64,000 bases of DNA. Source: JASHPR01 sp963833885. Its GTDB lineage: Bacteria > Actinomycetota > Actinomycetes > Streptosporangiales > Streptosporangiaceae. The position numbers and the translations under genes are program-made. The stretch covers positions 62,001 through 126,000 of the forward strand of contig CAWHZU010000006.1 of assembly GCA_963833885.1 (NCBI GenBank). The letters run 5' to 3'. The notes below the pieces were generated by a model. That model worked only from the letters and a program-made list of their open reading frames with translations. It searched no databases and was not told the DNA's origin. This document shows, piece after piece, positions 53,183 through 61,791 of the stretch (the first letter of the stretch is position 1; each line of letters begins with the position of its first letter).

Positions 53183-53896
53183 ATGACCGCACCGCATTCC
53201 GCGTCATCCGCCGATCAGCGGGCCGGCGTCCCCGGCCAGCGCCAGCCCGGCGGACCGGAGCAGCCGGGCGGGCCAGAAGCAGCAGGCGGCACGGCGGAGG
53301 AGCGCTTCGTGACCGGCGCCCTAGGGCCGCTGGGCAGCCAGGCATGGCTGGCCGTGCTCACCGTCGCGGTGCTGACCCTGGCGGTCGGCGTCCTGCTCCT
53401 CGCCTGGCCCAAGGCCACGCTGGCGGTCGTCGCGATCCTGCTCGGCGCCGGACTGGTGATCAGCGGGCTGTTCCGGCTCGTCGAGGGCTTTACCACCAGC
53501 GACGCCAGCGGCGGGACCCGGGCCGCCTACGTGCTGATCGGCCTCGTTGCCATCCTCGTTGGCCTGTACTGCCTGCGGCACCACGACGTGACCATCTTCC
53601 TGCTCGCGTTGCTCGTGGGCGCATTCTGGATCGTGCACGGCGTGGCCGACCTCGCCTCGGCCCTGACCTCCGGCCCCGTGCCGGGCCGGGGATTCCGGGT
53701 GGTCGCCGGCCTGTTCAGCATCGCCGCCGGGGCGGTCGTGCTGTTCTGGCCCGGGATCTCGCTGGTCCTGATGCTCACGGTGCTCGGCGCCTGGCTGATC
53801 TTCTACGCCGTGATCCTCGGCGCCCTGGCCTTCCGCCTCCGCCGTCAGACCAAGTCCTCTGGCCGCGCCCGCCGCTCCGCCCCCGCCCCGGCCTGA
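53183..53896 (+). CDS. HdeD-like (DUF308) membrane protein
   Basis: GAGGGGAG close to ATG 53183 gives 237 aa. A polar Gly/Pro-rich N-terminus of about 60 residues is followed by six membrane segments with the DUF308 pattern: AVGVLLLAWPKATLAVVAIL, LGAGLVISGLFRLVEGF, VLIGLVAILVGLYCLRHHDV and FLLALLVGAFWIVHGVADLA, then GAVVLFWPGISLVLMLTVLG. The family is associated with acid or stress resistance in enterobacteria; its function in actinomycetes is unclear. The C-terminus is basic (RRQTKSSGRARRSAPAPA). Confidence 0.87.
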   Translation: MTAPHSASSADQRAGVPGQRQPGGPEQPGGPEAAGGTAEERFVTGALGPLGSQAWLAVLTVAVLTLAVGVLLLAWPKATLAVVAILLGAGLVISGLFRLVEGFTTSDASGGTRAAYVLIGLVAILVGLYCLRHHDVTIFLLALLVGAFWIVHGVADLASALTSGPVPGRGFRVVAGLFSIAAGAVVLFWPGISLVLMLTVLGAWLIFYAVILGALAFRLRRQTKSSGRARRSAPAPA

Positions 53897-53998
53897 CCCC
53901 TCCCGCCGCCCCGCGCCGGTCAGCGGCGGGCCGGCGCTGCGCATCGAACCCGGGCTGGCGGCCCCGGACTGGGCCGACCCCCGGGATGCCCGGCGAAG

Positions 53999-54026
53999 CA
54001 ACAGTGTCGTGGGACCCACGCTGTTG
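53999..54026 (+). terminator. Possible terminator behind the HdeD-like gene
   Basis: CAACAG (53999-54004) pairs with CTGTTG (54021-54026), and inside it CGTGGG with CCCACG, a hairpin with an internal loop. It lies 100 bp behind the stop codon, in the convergent space before the LAL regulator gene. Confidence 0.35.
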
Positions 54027-54094
54027 AAACAGCAACAGCAGGCTTCCCTCCACCGCGCCAAAACCGGGCGCACAGGGCCGTCGGCCAAGCCGAG

Positions 54095-54158
54095 GGCCGA
54101 ACGCCCGGGTGGCCGAACGGGCAGGTGGCCGAACGGGCGGATGACCGAACGGGCAGGT
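54095..54158. repeat. Four tandem 16-bp repeats
   Basis: Units at 54095, 54111, 54127 and 54143 follow the pattern GGCCGAACGGGCAGGT with a few changes (first unit has CCCGGGT, third ends GGAT, fourth begins GA). They lie in the convergent intergenic region 15 bp from the end of the LAL regulator gene. Function is unknown. Confidence 0.75.
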
Positions 54159-54172
54159 GGCCGGTTGCGGGG

Positions 54173-56920
54173 CTAGAGGAGGTCCAGGCGGCGGGCGCGG
54201 GCGATGGCGGCGCGGCGCGAGTCCACGCCGAGCTTGCGGTAGGCCGAGCGCAGGTGCGTTTTGACCGTGTTGATCGACAGGAACAGCGCCTCGGCGATCT
54301 CCTGGTTGGTCAGGTGCGATGGCAGGAACCGCAGTACCGCGAGCTCGCTGTCGGTCAGCAGCACCTCGGCCTGTTCGTGCGCTCCCTCGGCATGCGGCAG
54401 CTGGGTATCGAACCGCTCCAGGATCCGGCCGGCGAAACCGGCGCAGCGGCTGGTCGGCGGCACCAGCACGGTGATCGCCGACCGGACCGGCTGCCCGGCG
54501 TCGAGGAATACCCGGCTCGCGTCGTCCGGCTCGGCCAGAGCCAGCGCCTGCTCGAGCAGCTCGGCGGCCGTCCCGGTCAGCCCCATGCGCCGGTTCGCCA
54601 CCGCGGCCGCGAGCAACGCGGCGAGCTTGACCTGCAACGTCACCTCGTCGGCCGACCCGTCGAGCACCGGACCCGCGGCCTCGAGCGCGCCCTTGAAGTC
54701 CCCTTCGGCCAGCCGCACCCTGCTCAGCATCAGCAGGCTCTCGGCCCGGCCGTGCTGCGGCCCGTCGGCGGCGGCGTCGATCGTCATCCTGGCCCGCTCG
54801 GTGTCACCGGCCCGCAGCGCGATCTCGCAGTCCAGCATCGTCAGCAGCCAGTCCAGCTCGGGGTCGCCGGACGCACTGGTGTCGCGCAGCCGCAGCACCA
54901 GCGCGCGGGCTCCGGTGGTATCACCGTCGGCCAGCGCCGTGCGGGTGCGGATCACCCCGGCCACGATGCTGAATTGCGGTTCGCCGGGAAGCTGGTGCCT
55001 TCCCGCCACGTACTCGTCCGCGTCGTCCAGGAGCTTGCGGGCGCCCGCAAGGTCGTCACGGGCCAGGCCAAGCTGCGCCGCGGCGAGCACGGCCAGGCAC
55101 GCCGAGCCCGGGTCGCGGGCCGTGCCCGCGCTTGCGGGCTCGCCGAGGGCCTTCTCCGCGGCGGTCAGGTCACCGTGCCAGGCCTCGGCCAGCGCCTGCC
55201 AGCCGCGGGCCCGGGCGCACAGCTCACCGAGGCCGCCCGCGGTGAGCTGACGGGCTGCGTGGTTCAGGGCGTATCGCGCCTCGAGGATCTCCCAGCGGCG
55301 CAGCCGCGCGGCACCGAGCGCGAACCAGAGCAACCCGAGGGCCCGGTGCTCGGGCTGGGTGCCGGCAGTGGCCTGCGCCTGCTCGGCCATGGACCAGCCC
55401 TGCGCGAGCAGGCCGGGATCGGCGGCCGACCGGCTTGCCGCCCGCATCACCCGCAGCGCCGCCAGCCAGGGCTCGACGCTCCGGCGCGCCGCCTGGCTGC
55501 ACCTACCAATTGCCCGCTGCGCGGCCTCCAGGTGATGGCCGGCGCCGTCCGGGTCGCCGGACCACAACCTGGCCGCGGCCAGCGCGGCAGCCACGGCGGC
55601 GTCGTCCGCGCGCTGCTCCGCCGGGAACAGCGCCAGCACCTGCTCCAGCGTCGCCGCCCCGCTGCGCACCAGCGCGGCGATCCCGGCTTCGGCCAGCATG
55701 TGCGCGGCGTAGTCCCAGTCCCCCGCCTCGGCGGCGCTGCGCAGCGCGTCGATGGCCTGGTCGTGCGCTGCGTGCCAGCGCGCCGCGCGGCGCAGCAGGA
55801 TCGGGACTTCGTGCGGAATCTCCCGGGCCCGCTCGGCGGCGAGCACGTCGCGCAGCAGCGGGTGGTAGCGGTACCCGGCGTGGTCGTTGCCGAGCGCCTC
55901 GACAAAGCTGTTTTCCCTGCTCAGCCGCTCCAGCGTGCGGCCGCCGCCCGGCTCCCCGGTCAGTGCGTCGGCAAGGTCACCCGACATCTGCTCGGTGACG
56001 CTGGTGCGGAGCATGAACAGCCGGATCTCCGGCGGCTGCCTGCCCAGCACCTCGTCCCAGAGATAGTCGGTGACCAGCGGCTCGTCCCCCGCGATGTCGG
56101 TGATCCGGCCGTTCTCGCGCATCTGGCTGCGGGCGCCCATGGCCGCCAGCCGGAGCCCGGCCATCCAGCCCTCGGTGCGCCGGAGCAGCTCATCCCGCGC
56201 GAACGCGTCCACGTCGAGGCCGAGCATCGCGAAGTAGGCGTCCGCCTCGTCGGCCGTGCAGGCCAGGTCCGCCGCGTTCACGTCGGCCAGGTCGCCGGCC
56301 ACGCGCAGCCGGGCCAGCTGGAGCCGGGGTGCGCAGCGCCCGCTGAGGATCAGCCGCAGGGTCGGCGGGGCATGCCGGATCAGCAGGTCGAGGCCGGCCA
56401 GCACCGGGCCGTCCGCGAGCTCGTGCACATCGTCGAGCACGAGCGTGGCCGGCTCGGTCAGCTGCTGTGCGGCCTCGGCCACCCGCAGCGGGAGACCGCC
56501 CGCGGCGGCATCCCGCAGCGCCTGGGCGGCGTCGCCGGGAATGGCGCCCGCGCCCGCCAGCGCGGCCTGGACGTAGCCCCAGAACCGCGCCGGATCCTGG
56601 TCGTCGGCGTCGAGTGTCAGCCAGGCGACCCGGCGTCCCGCCGGTGCCGCGGATGCCCACGACCCGCAGGCAACGGTCTTCCCCGCCCCGGCTGGCCCGG
56701 ACACCATGGTCACCCGGTGCCCCGCCGCGCGCTCGACCAGGTCGATCACGCGGCCGCGGCGCAGAATGGCCAGGCTCAGCCGCGGTATCCGCAGCTTGTC
56801 AGCGAGAAGCTCCGGCCGTACCGGTCCCTCCAGCCGCATTGGCCGCTCAGGCCGCACCGGTCCCCCGGCCGCCGGCTTTACCCGGCGCGCGGCAGCAGCC
56901 CCGCTGGTCGTTGTCGACAT
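54173..56920 (-). CDS. Large ATP-binding LuxR-family (LAL/MalT-like) transcriptional regulator
   Basis: The start is ATG 56920, with GGGGGAGGG just upstream, giving 915 aa. Walker A GPAGAGKT is at residues 75-82 (VTMVSGPAGAGKTVACGSWA), Walker B near DEPA-type LVLDDVHELADG. A middle region of tetratricopeptide-like helices follows. The C-terminal LuxR helix-turn-helix is LTNQEIAEALFLSINTVKTH in the last 70 residues, with LTDSELAVLRFLPSH before it. LAL regulators usually bind a maltose-like or other ligand and control nearby operons. The DUF7144-type gene is divergent from it. The adjoining GH15 gene is a possible, unproven target. Confidence 0.92.
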   Translation of the reverse strand: MSTTTSGAAAARRVKPAAGGPVRPERPMRLEGPVRPELLADKLRIPRLSLAILRRGRVIDLVERAAGHRVTMVSGPAGAGKTVACGSWASAAPAGRRVAWLTLDADDQDPARFWGYVQAALAGAGAIPGDAAQALRDAAAGGLPLRVAEAAQQLTEPATLVLDDVHELADGPVLAGLDLLIRHAPPTLRLILSGRCAPRLQLARLRVAGDLADVNAADLACTADEADAYFAMLGLDVDAFARDELLRRTEGWMAGLRLAAMGARSQMRENGRITDIAGDEPLVTDYLWDEVLGRQPPEIRLFMLRTSVTEQMSGDLADALTGEPGGGRTLERLSRENSFVEALGNDHAGYRYHPLLRDVLAAERAREIPHEVPILLRRAARWHAAHDQAIDALRSAAEAGDWDYAAHMLAEAGIAALVRSGAATLEQVLALFPAEQRADDAAVAAALAAARLWSGDPDGAGHHLEAAQRAIGRCSQAARRSVEPWLAALRVMRAASRSAADPGLLAQGWSMAEQAQATAGTQPEHRALGLLWFALGAARLRRWEILEARYALNHAARQLTAGGLGELCARARGWQALAEAWHGDLTAAEKALGEPASAGTARDPGSACLAVLAAAQLGLARDDLAGARKLLDDADEYVAGRHQLPGEPQFSIVAGVIRTRTALADGDTTGARALVLRLRDTSASGDPELDWLLTMLDCEIALRAGDTERARMTIDAAADGPQHGRAESLLMLSRVRLAEGDFKGALEAAGPVLDGSADEVTLQVKLAALLAAAVANRRMGLTGTAAELLEQALALAEPDDASRVFLDAGQPVRSAITVLVPPTSRCAGFAGRILERFDTQLPHAEGAHEQAEVLLTDSELAVLRFLPSHLTNQEIAEALFLSINTVKTHLRSAYRKLGVDSRRAAIARARRLDLL

Positions 56921-56946
56921 GCCCTCCCCCGTCGCGTTGTCGACAT
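56878..56946 (-). other. Duplicated ribosome-binding site and start codon before the LAL gene
   Basis: A roughly 26-bp segment containing a GGGGGA(A)GGG box and ATGTCGACAACG occurs twice in tandem, with start codons at 56946 and 56920. The period (26) is not a multiple of three. Initiation at 56946 would give a 22-residue peptide (MSTTRRGRACRQRPAGLLPR...) that overlaps and passes the true start, ending at 56878. This creates an overlapping upstream reading frame at the main gene. Confidence 0.75.
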
Positions 56947-57468
56947 GCCCTTCCCCCGTCGGGCGACCGGCCTGCCTGCAGTGATGAGCGGAAGGTCGAG
57001 TCCTTGCCTGCAGGCCGTATGTGCGATTCGCAACCCTCTGACCGCCGTACCCGGACTTGACCACAACCAACCGCCGGGCAGCCGGATCGTGTCACCCCGC
57101 CAGGGTGACGCGGACCAGCCCAAATGCCTCTAGCGTGGCGCCACTGCGGCCGGAACGGGCCGGCTGCGCCGCGGCAGGTTCAGCAGGCGGCGCGGGCGCG
57201 CGAAGATCGTCGGCGCACCGGGCGGACCACGCCAGCGCGGCGGCATGGCAGCCCCCGCTTGCCCCCGGAACAGCCCGGGCAATCGTGATCACCCCGTTCG
57301 GATGATGCCGCCGCCCCTTGCCCTCCGTAGCGTCACATGCAGTAGGACACCGGGCACATCCGGTTATGCACTGGGACAGCAGGCAACCCGCACGCCGCCC
57401 GGGGAACGGCACACGGCGCTCGCGGGGCCGGAGCCGCTACTAGCGGCCGGCGAGAAAGGGGGCTGCTC
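56947..57468. other. Divergent intergenic region between LAL regulator and DUF7144 gene
   Basis: About 520 bp without a supported gene. Minus-strand frames here (for example 57092-57412) have cysteine- and arginine-rich, non-conserved products. Both divergent promoters should lie here. I could not identify a clear -35/-10 pair for either. GAGAAAGGGGG before ATG 57469 is the ribosome-binding site of the DUF7144 gene. Confidence 0.45.
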
Positions 57469-58014
57469 ATGAGCAGTGCACAGGAGCGACCAACCGGGAC
57501 GGCCGGCACCGACACCACGGGCCAGACCGAACCGACCGGCAGCGGCGTGCCTGGCCAGCGGGCCGGCGCGCACCGAAACACCGGCTACCAAGAAGGATAC
57601 CGGGAGTCGGCCGACTACGACGGGCGCGAGGGCGGTGCCGCGGCCTCGCTCGGCGGCGCAACCCTGGCCGCCGTCCTGATGATCTTCACGGGCCTCGTGG
57701 GGTTCTTCCAGGGACTCGTGGGGCTCATCCACGGTTCCTTCTACACCGTGCACCCGAACTACATCTTCACCGTCGGCTCGTGGGGCCGGGGGCTCACGCA
57801 GCTGATCCTGGGCGCGGTGATCTTCGCGGCAGGCGCGTGCCTGCTCCTCGGGATGGCGTGGGCCAGGGCGGTGGGGATCGTGCTCGCCGTTCTGTACGGC
57901 GTAGCGAGCTTCCTGTTCCTGCCGTGGTACCCGTTCTGGTCCCTGATCCTGATCGCGCTGAACGTGTTCATCATCTGGGCGCTGGCGACGATGGGCAGGC
58001 ATCGGGTCGCCTGA
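57469..58014 (+). CDS. DUF7144-type integral membrane protein
   Basis: The 181-aa protein has a polar N-terminus of about 60 residues (rich in Thr, Gly, Glu and Gln) and four membrane segments (ATLAAVLMIFTGLVGFFQGL, LTQLILGAVIFAAGACLLLG, GIVLAVLYGVASFLFLPWYP, ILIALNVFIIWALATMG). The region FYTVHPNYIFTVGSWGRG between the first two helices matches the small actinobacterial membrane family often labelled DUF7144. It is divergent from the LAL regulator and followed by a strong terminator. Function unknown. Confidence 0.75.
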   Translation: MSSAQERPTGTAGTDTTGQTEPTGSGVPGQRAGAHRNTGYQEGYRESADYDGREGGAAASLGGATLAAVLMIFTGLVGFFQGLVGLIHGSFYTVHPNYIFTVGSWGRGLTQLILGAVIFAAGACLLLGMAWARAVGIVLAVLYGVASFLFLPWYPFWSLILIALNVFIIWALATMGRHRVA

Positions 58015-58038
58015 CGGGCGGCGCAGCCGCGCGCGAAG

Positions 58039-58069
58039 CGAGGCCCCGGTCATCTCGGCCGGGGCCTCG
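58039..58069 (+). terminator. Terminator hairpin after the DUF7144 gene
   Basis: CGAGGCCCCGG (58039-58049) pairs perfectly with CCGGGGCCTCG (58059-58069) with a 9-nt loop, 25 bp after the stop codon. No T-run follows. It may also serve the convergent GH15 gene. Confidence 0.65.
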
Positions 58070-58130
58070 CCATGCCGGGGCTCGCCGCCGGGGCTCATCA
58101 GGGCCCACCAGGGGTCGCCGGGGTCGCCGG

Positions 58131-59918
58131 TCAGCTGGCGCTGAGCTGCCTGGCGCTCAGCGCGTCAAGGGCCGCGGCGGCCTCGGCCAGCGCCACGTGG
58201 CTGGCGGTCAGCGGGTAGTTGCCGGCCAGCCGGGTCCGCAGCGGGTCGTACTCCTCGGCCAGCAGGCCGACATCGTTGCGCAGCTCGAGCAGCCGGGTGA
58301 ACACCTTTCGCGCCTCCGCGCCACGCCCCATCATCGCGGCGCACTGCACCAGCCAGAACGCAGCAGGCAGGTAGCCGCCGTCGGCCGGCGGCATCCCGTC
58401 CACGCTGTCCCCCGGATCCCGCTCGTACCGCAGCAGCACACCGCCACGGTCCAGCGCGTGCTCGACGGCGGAGACCGTGCCGCGCAGCCGCTCGTCGCTG
58501 GGCGGCAGGAATCCCAGCGGGCCCAGGCGGAGCAAGCTGGCGTCCGCCCCAGGGTGTTCATAGGCCTGAACGAACGTCGCGGCGCCGGTGTCGTAGCCAC
58601 GCTCGAGCACGTCGGCCTTGACCGCGGCGCGCAGCCCGCGCCACCGGTCGGCCGGCCCGGGGTCGCCGAACCGCTCGATCATCTTGACGGCGGCGTCGGC
58701 GGCCGCCCAGACCATGGCCTTGGAGTGCACGAACTGGCGCGCCGGGCCACGCACCTCCCAGATCCCGGTGTCCGGCTGGCGCCACGTCGCCTCCAGGTGG
58801 GCGAGCAGCTCGTCGGCGTCCCAGGGGTCGTGCGACCCGTTCAGGCCGGCCATCCGGATCGCCAGCCGGGCGGCGAGCACCTCGGCGAAGACGTCGGGCG
58901 GCGGCATGGCGGTCGCCGCGTTGCCGATCCGCACCGGCTGCGCCCCGTCGTAGCCGGGCAGCCATTCGAGCTCGATCTCCGGCAGCCGGCGCTCTCCGGC
59001 CAGGCCGTAGAGTTCCTGCACGCAGGAGGGCTTGCCGGCCACCGCGTGGCTCATCCAGTCGAGCAGGCCGACGGCCTCGCCGAGCGCACCAGCGCGCAGC
59101 AGCACCCGGATCGCCGCGGCGGCGTCCCGCAGCCAGCAGTACCGGTAGTCCCAGTTCCGCGAGCCGGACGCCCGCTGCGGCAGCGAGGTGGTGGGCGCGG
59201 CCACGACCCCGCCGGTCGGCGCGTAGGTGAGGGCCTTGACCGTGATCAGGGACCGGATCACCGCCTCGCGCCACTCGCCCTCGTAAGCCAGGCCCGCCAC
59301 CCAGTCCCGCCACCAGCGCTCGGTCCGGTCGATCAGCGCGGGGACCAGCGGCGGGTCCGGCGGGTCGTCGCGGGAACTGCGCCAGACCACGGCGAACGGC
59401 ACCCTGTCACCCTGGCTGACCGTGAGCTCGGCGATCGCGGAGCCCCGGGCCCGGCGCACGTGCGCCGGGCCGAACAGCCACAGGGTCTCCGAGCCGGCGA
59501 CGATGCGGTGGGCCCCGGCGTGCCGCAGCACCCGTGGTTCCGCAGAACCGTACTCAAACGCAGCGGCGAGCGTCATCCGAAGGTCCACGGTGCCGCTGAC
59601 ACCCTCGATCATCCGGACCAGCACCGGGTCGGACTCCCGCGGCGGCATGCAGTCGACCAGGCGGGCGGTGCCCGAGTCCACGGTGAACTCGGTCTCGAGC
59701 ACCAGCGTGTCCGGCCGGTAACGGCGCTGTACCCGGCTGTTGCCGCCGGGCGGCGCGATCCGCCAGTGCCCGTGCCGGTCCTCCCCCAGCAGCCCGGCAA
59801 AGCAGGCCTCGGAGTCGAACCTGGGCAGGCAGAGCCAGTCGATCGATCCGTCCCTGCCCACCAGCGCCGCCGTGTGCAGGTCGCCGATCAGCGCGTAGTC
59901 CTGGATCGGTAGCGACAT
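58131..59918 (-). CDS. Glycoside hydrolase family 15 protein (glucoamylase/trehalase-like)
   Basis: ATG 59918 is chosen with GGGGGG 8 bp upstream. The 595-aa protein has an N-terminal beta-sandwich (IQDYALIGDLHTAALVGRDG, DWLCLPRFDSEACFAGLLG) and an (alpha/alpha)6 barrel. NWDYRYCWLRDA is at 255-266, a fingerprint of GH15. IELEWLPGYDG around 330 and LLAEEYD near 560 carry the catalytic glutamates. The enzyme is cytoplasmic (no signal peptide) and in actinobacteria is usually an alpha,alpha-trehalase or glucan glucohydrolase. Substrate is not certain. Confidence 0.9.
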   Translation of the reverse strand: MSLPIQDYALIGDLHTAALVGRDGSIDWLCLPRFDSEACFAGLLGEDRHGHWRIAPPGGNSRVQRRYRPDTLVLETEFTVDSGTARLVDCMPPRESDPVLVRMIEGVSGTVDLRMTLAAAFEYGSAEPRVLRHAGAHRIVAGSETLWLFGPAHVRRARGSAIAELTVSQGDRVPFAVVWRSSRDDPPDPPLVPALIDRTERWWRDWVAGLAYEGEWREAVIRSLITVKALTYAPTGGVVAAPTTSLPQRASGSRNWDYRYCWLRDAAAAIRVLLRAGALGEAVGLLDWMSHAVAGKPSCVQELYGLAGERRLPEIELEWLPGYDGAQPVRIGNAATAMPPPDVFAEVLAARLAIRMAGLNGSHDPWDADELLAHLEATWRQPDTGIWEVRGPARQFVHSKAMVWAAADAAVKMIERFGDPGPADRWRGLRAAVKADVLERGYDTGAATFVQAYEHPGADASLLRLGPLGFLPPSDERLRGTVSAVEHALDRGGVLLRYERDPGDSVDGMPPADGGYLPAAFWLVQCAAMMGRGAEARKVFTRLLELRNDVGLLAEEYDPLRTRLAGNYPLTASHVALAEAAAALDALSARQLSAS

Positions 59919-60030
59919 CGGCAAGCCCCCCGCTGGCAGCAGGTGCGCCCGGTCAGCCCGCTACTGCTGCCATCGCGGCAGTCTGCTGGGCCCGCCAGCC
60001 GGTGTCGTCATCCCTGGCAGGTGAGTGGGC

Positions 60031-61791
60031 TCAGACTGCCGGGTGCAGGCTGCGGTAGGGGCCTTCGGCGGCCATGAGCTCGCGGTGGGTGCCGCGCTGC
60101 ACGACCCTCCCCCGGTCCAGGACGATGATCTCGTCGACCTGCTCAAGACTGGCGAGGTCGTGGGTGATCAGCAGGGTGGACCGGCCCGCGGTGACGGCGA
60201 GCAGGTCGGCGGTCAGGGCCGCCGCGGCCTCCGGATCGAGGTGGGCGGTCGGCTCGTCCAGGATCAGCAGGTCCGGGTTGGCCAGCAGCGCCCTGGCCAG
60301 GGCGAGCCGCTGCCGCTCGCCGCCGGACATGGCGGCGCCGCGGGCGCCGACCCGGGTGTCCAGGCCCTGGGGCAGCGACTCGATCCAGGGCAGCAGCCGG
60401 GCGCCCGCCGCCGCGGCCTCCAGTTCCTCGCCGCTCGCGCCCGGCCGGGCCAGGAGCAGGTTGTCCCTGATCGTCGTGTCGAAGATGTGCGGGTCCTGCG
60501 GGCAGCCGCCGATCACGGTCCGCACGTCGTCGGCGGCGAACGCGGCGAGGTCCCGGCCGGCCTCGCCGGGAACGCCCAGCGTGACCCGCCCGACGGCCGG
60601 GTCCCAGAACCGCAGCAGCATCGCGGCCACGGTGGACTTCCCGGCGCCGTTCGGGCCGACCAGGGCGATCCGCCGGCCCGGCGATAGGTCAAGATCGAAC
60701 CCGTCCAGCGCCGGCGGCGCGTCCGGCGCGTAGCGAACCCGCACGCCGACCATCCGCACCCGCACCGGCCGGGCCGGCAGCGGGAGCGGCGCCTGCGGCT
60801 CGGTCACCGGGTCCGGCGCGTCCAGCACCGCGCCGATCCTGGCCGCCGATCCGCGGGCTGCGCCGAGCTGCAGCGCCGCCGCCGGCAGCGCGGTGACCGC
60901 CTCGAAGGAAGCCAGCGCGGTCAGCGTGAGCACCGCGAGCGGCACCCGGGTCAGCGTTCCGCCTGCCACCGCTTGCACGCCGAGCAGCAGGACGCCCCAC
61001 AGGGTGAGCCCGGCGGCCGCGGCCATCAGCCCGTCGCCAAGACCGGACGCCGCGGCCGAGCGCCTGGCCAGGGCCGTCAGCCGCCGGTCCGCTGCGTCCG
61101 CGGCGGCCAGAGCGGCGTCCTGGGCGCCGAACGCGTGCAGCTCGGCGACGCCGGCCAGCAGGTCGGTCAGCGTCGCGCCGAGCGCCCCGCGGGCCTCGGC
61201 GGTCGCCCTGGCCGCCCGGCGTGACGCCGCGACGGCCAGCGCGGGCACCACGAGCCCGGCCGCGAGCAGGCCGATCGCCAGCACGCCCGCTGCTGGCGCG
61301 AAGATCAGCAGGCAGGCGGTCACCGCGCCGGCGCCGACGAGCGCGGCGGCCAGCGGCGGTGCGATGCCTCGGATGAACAGGTCCTGGGTGGCGTCCACGT
61401 CGCTGATCAGGCGGGCCAGCAGGTCGCCGGACCGGAACGCGGCCAGGCCCGCCGGGGCAAGTCTCTCGAGGCGCCGGTAGATCGCCACCCGGATGTCGGC
61501 GAGGACCCGGAACGCGACGTCGTGGGAGGACAGCCGTTCGACATAGCGCGATACGGCACGCCCGACCGACAGCCCGCGTACCGCGACCACGGCGACCGAG
61601 ATCGCGACGATGCTCGGGTGCTCGGACGCGCGGGCCAGCAGGAAGCCGCTGGTGGCCAGCAGCGCCACGCCGCAGCCGATAGCGGCCGCTCCCGCAAGCA
61701 CCGCGACGAGCAACTGGGAGCGCATCGGCCGGGCCAGCCACAGCAGCCGCAGCAAGGGCCGGCGTCCGGCGGCCGCCCCGCTCCAGCTCAC
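60031..61791 (-). CDS. cydC: Thiol reductant ABC exporter subunit CydC
   Basis: GTG 61791 overlaps the cydD stop by GTGA and gives 586 aa. The open frame extends further upstream but that portion overlaps cydD and has no homology. Six membrane helices (PMRSQLLVAVLAGAAAIGCG and after) and an ATPase domain are present, with Walker A VGPNGAGKSTVAAMLL, signature AMSGGERQRLALARALLAN and Walker B LLILDEPTAHLD. CydDC exports glutathione and cysteine to keep the periplasm reduced and is needed for cytochrome bd assembly. Cytochrome bd genes (cydAB) are not in the window. Confidence 0.93.
   Translation of the reverse strand: MSWSGAAAGRRPLLRLLWLARPMRSQLLVAVLAGAAAIGCGVALLATSGFLLARASEHPSIVAISVAVVAVRGLSVGRAVSRYVERLSSHDVAFRVLADIRVAIYRRLERLAPAGLAAFRSGDLLARLISDVDATQDLFIRGIAPPLAAALVGAGAVTACLLIFAPAAGVLAIGLLAAGLVVPALAVAASRRAARATAEARGALGATLTDLLAGVAELHAFGAQDAALAAADAADRRLTALARRSAAASGLGDGLMAAAAGLTLWGVLLLGVQAVAGGTLTRVPLAVLTLTALASFEAVTALPAAALQLGAARGSAARIGAVLDAPDPVTEPQAPLPLPARPVRVRMVGVRVRYAPDAPPALDGFDLDLSPGRRIALVGPNGAGKSTVAAMLLRFWDPAVGRVTLGVPGEAGRDLAAFAADDVRTVIGGCPQDPHIFDTTIRDNLLLARPGASGEELEAAAAGARLLPWIESLPQGLDTRVGARGAAMSGGERQRLALARALLANPDLLILDEPTAHLDPEAAAALTADLLAVTAGRSTLLITHDLASLEQVDEIIVLDRGRVVQRGTHRELMAAEGPYRSLHPAV

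Noticed and set aside
57780..59912. A 710-codon plus-strand frame opposite the GH15 gene
   Set aside because: Shadow of a gene with clear catalytic motifs.
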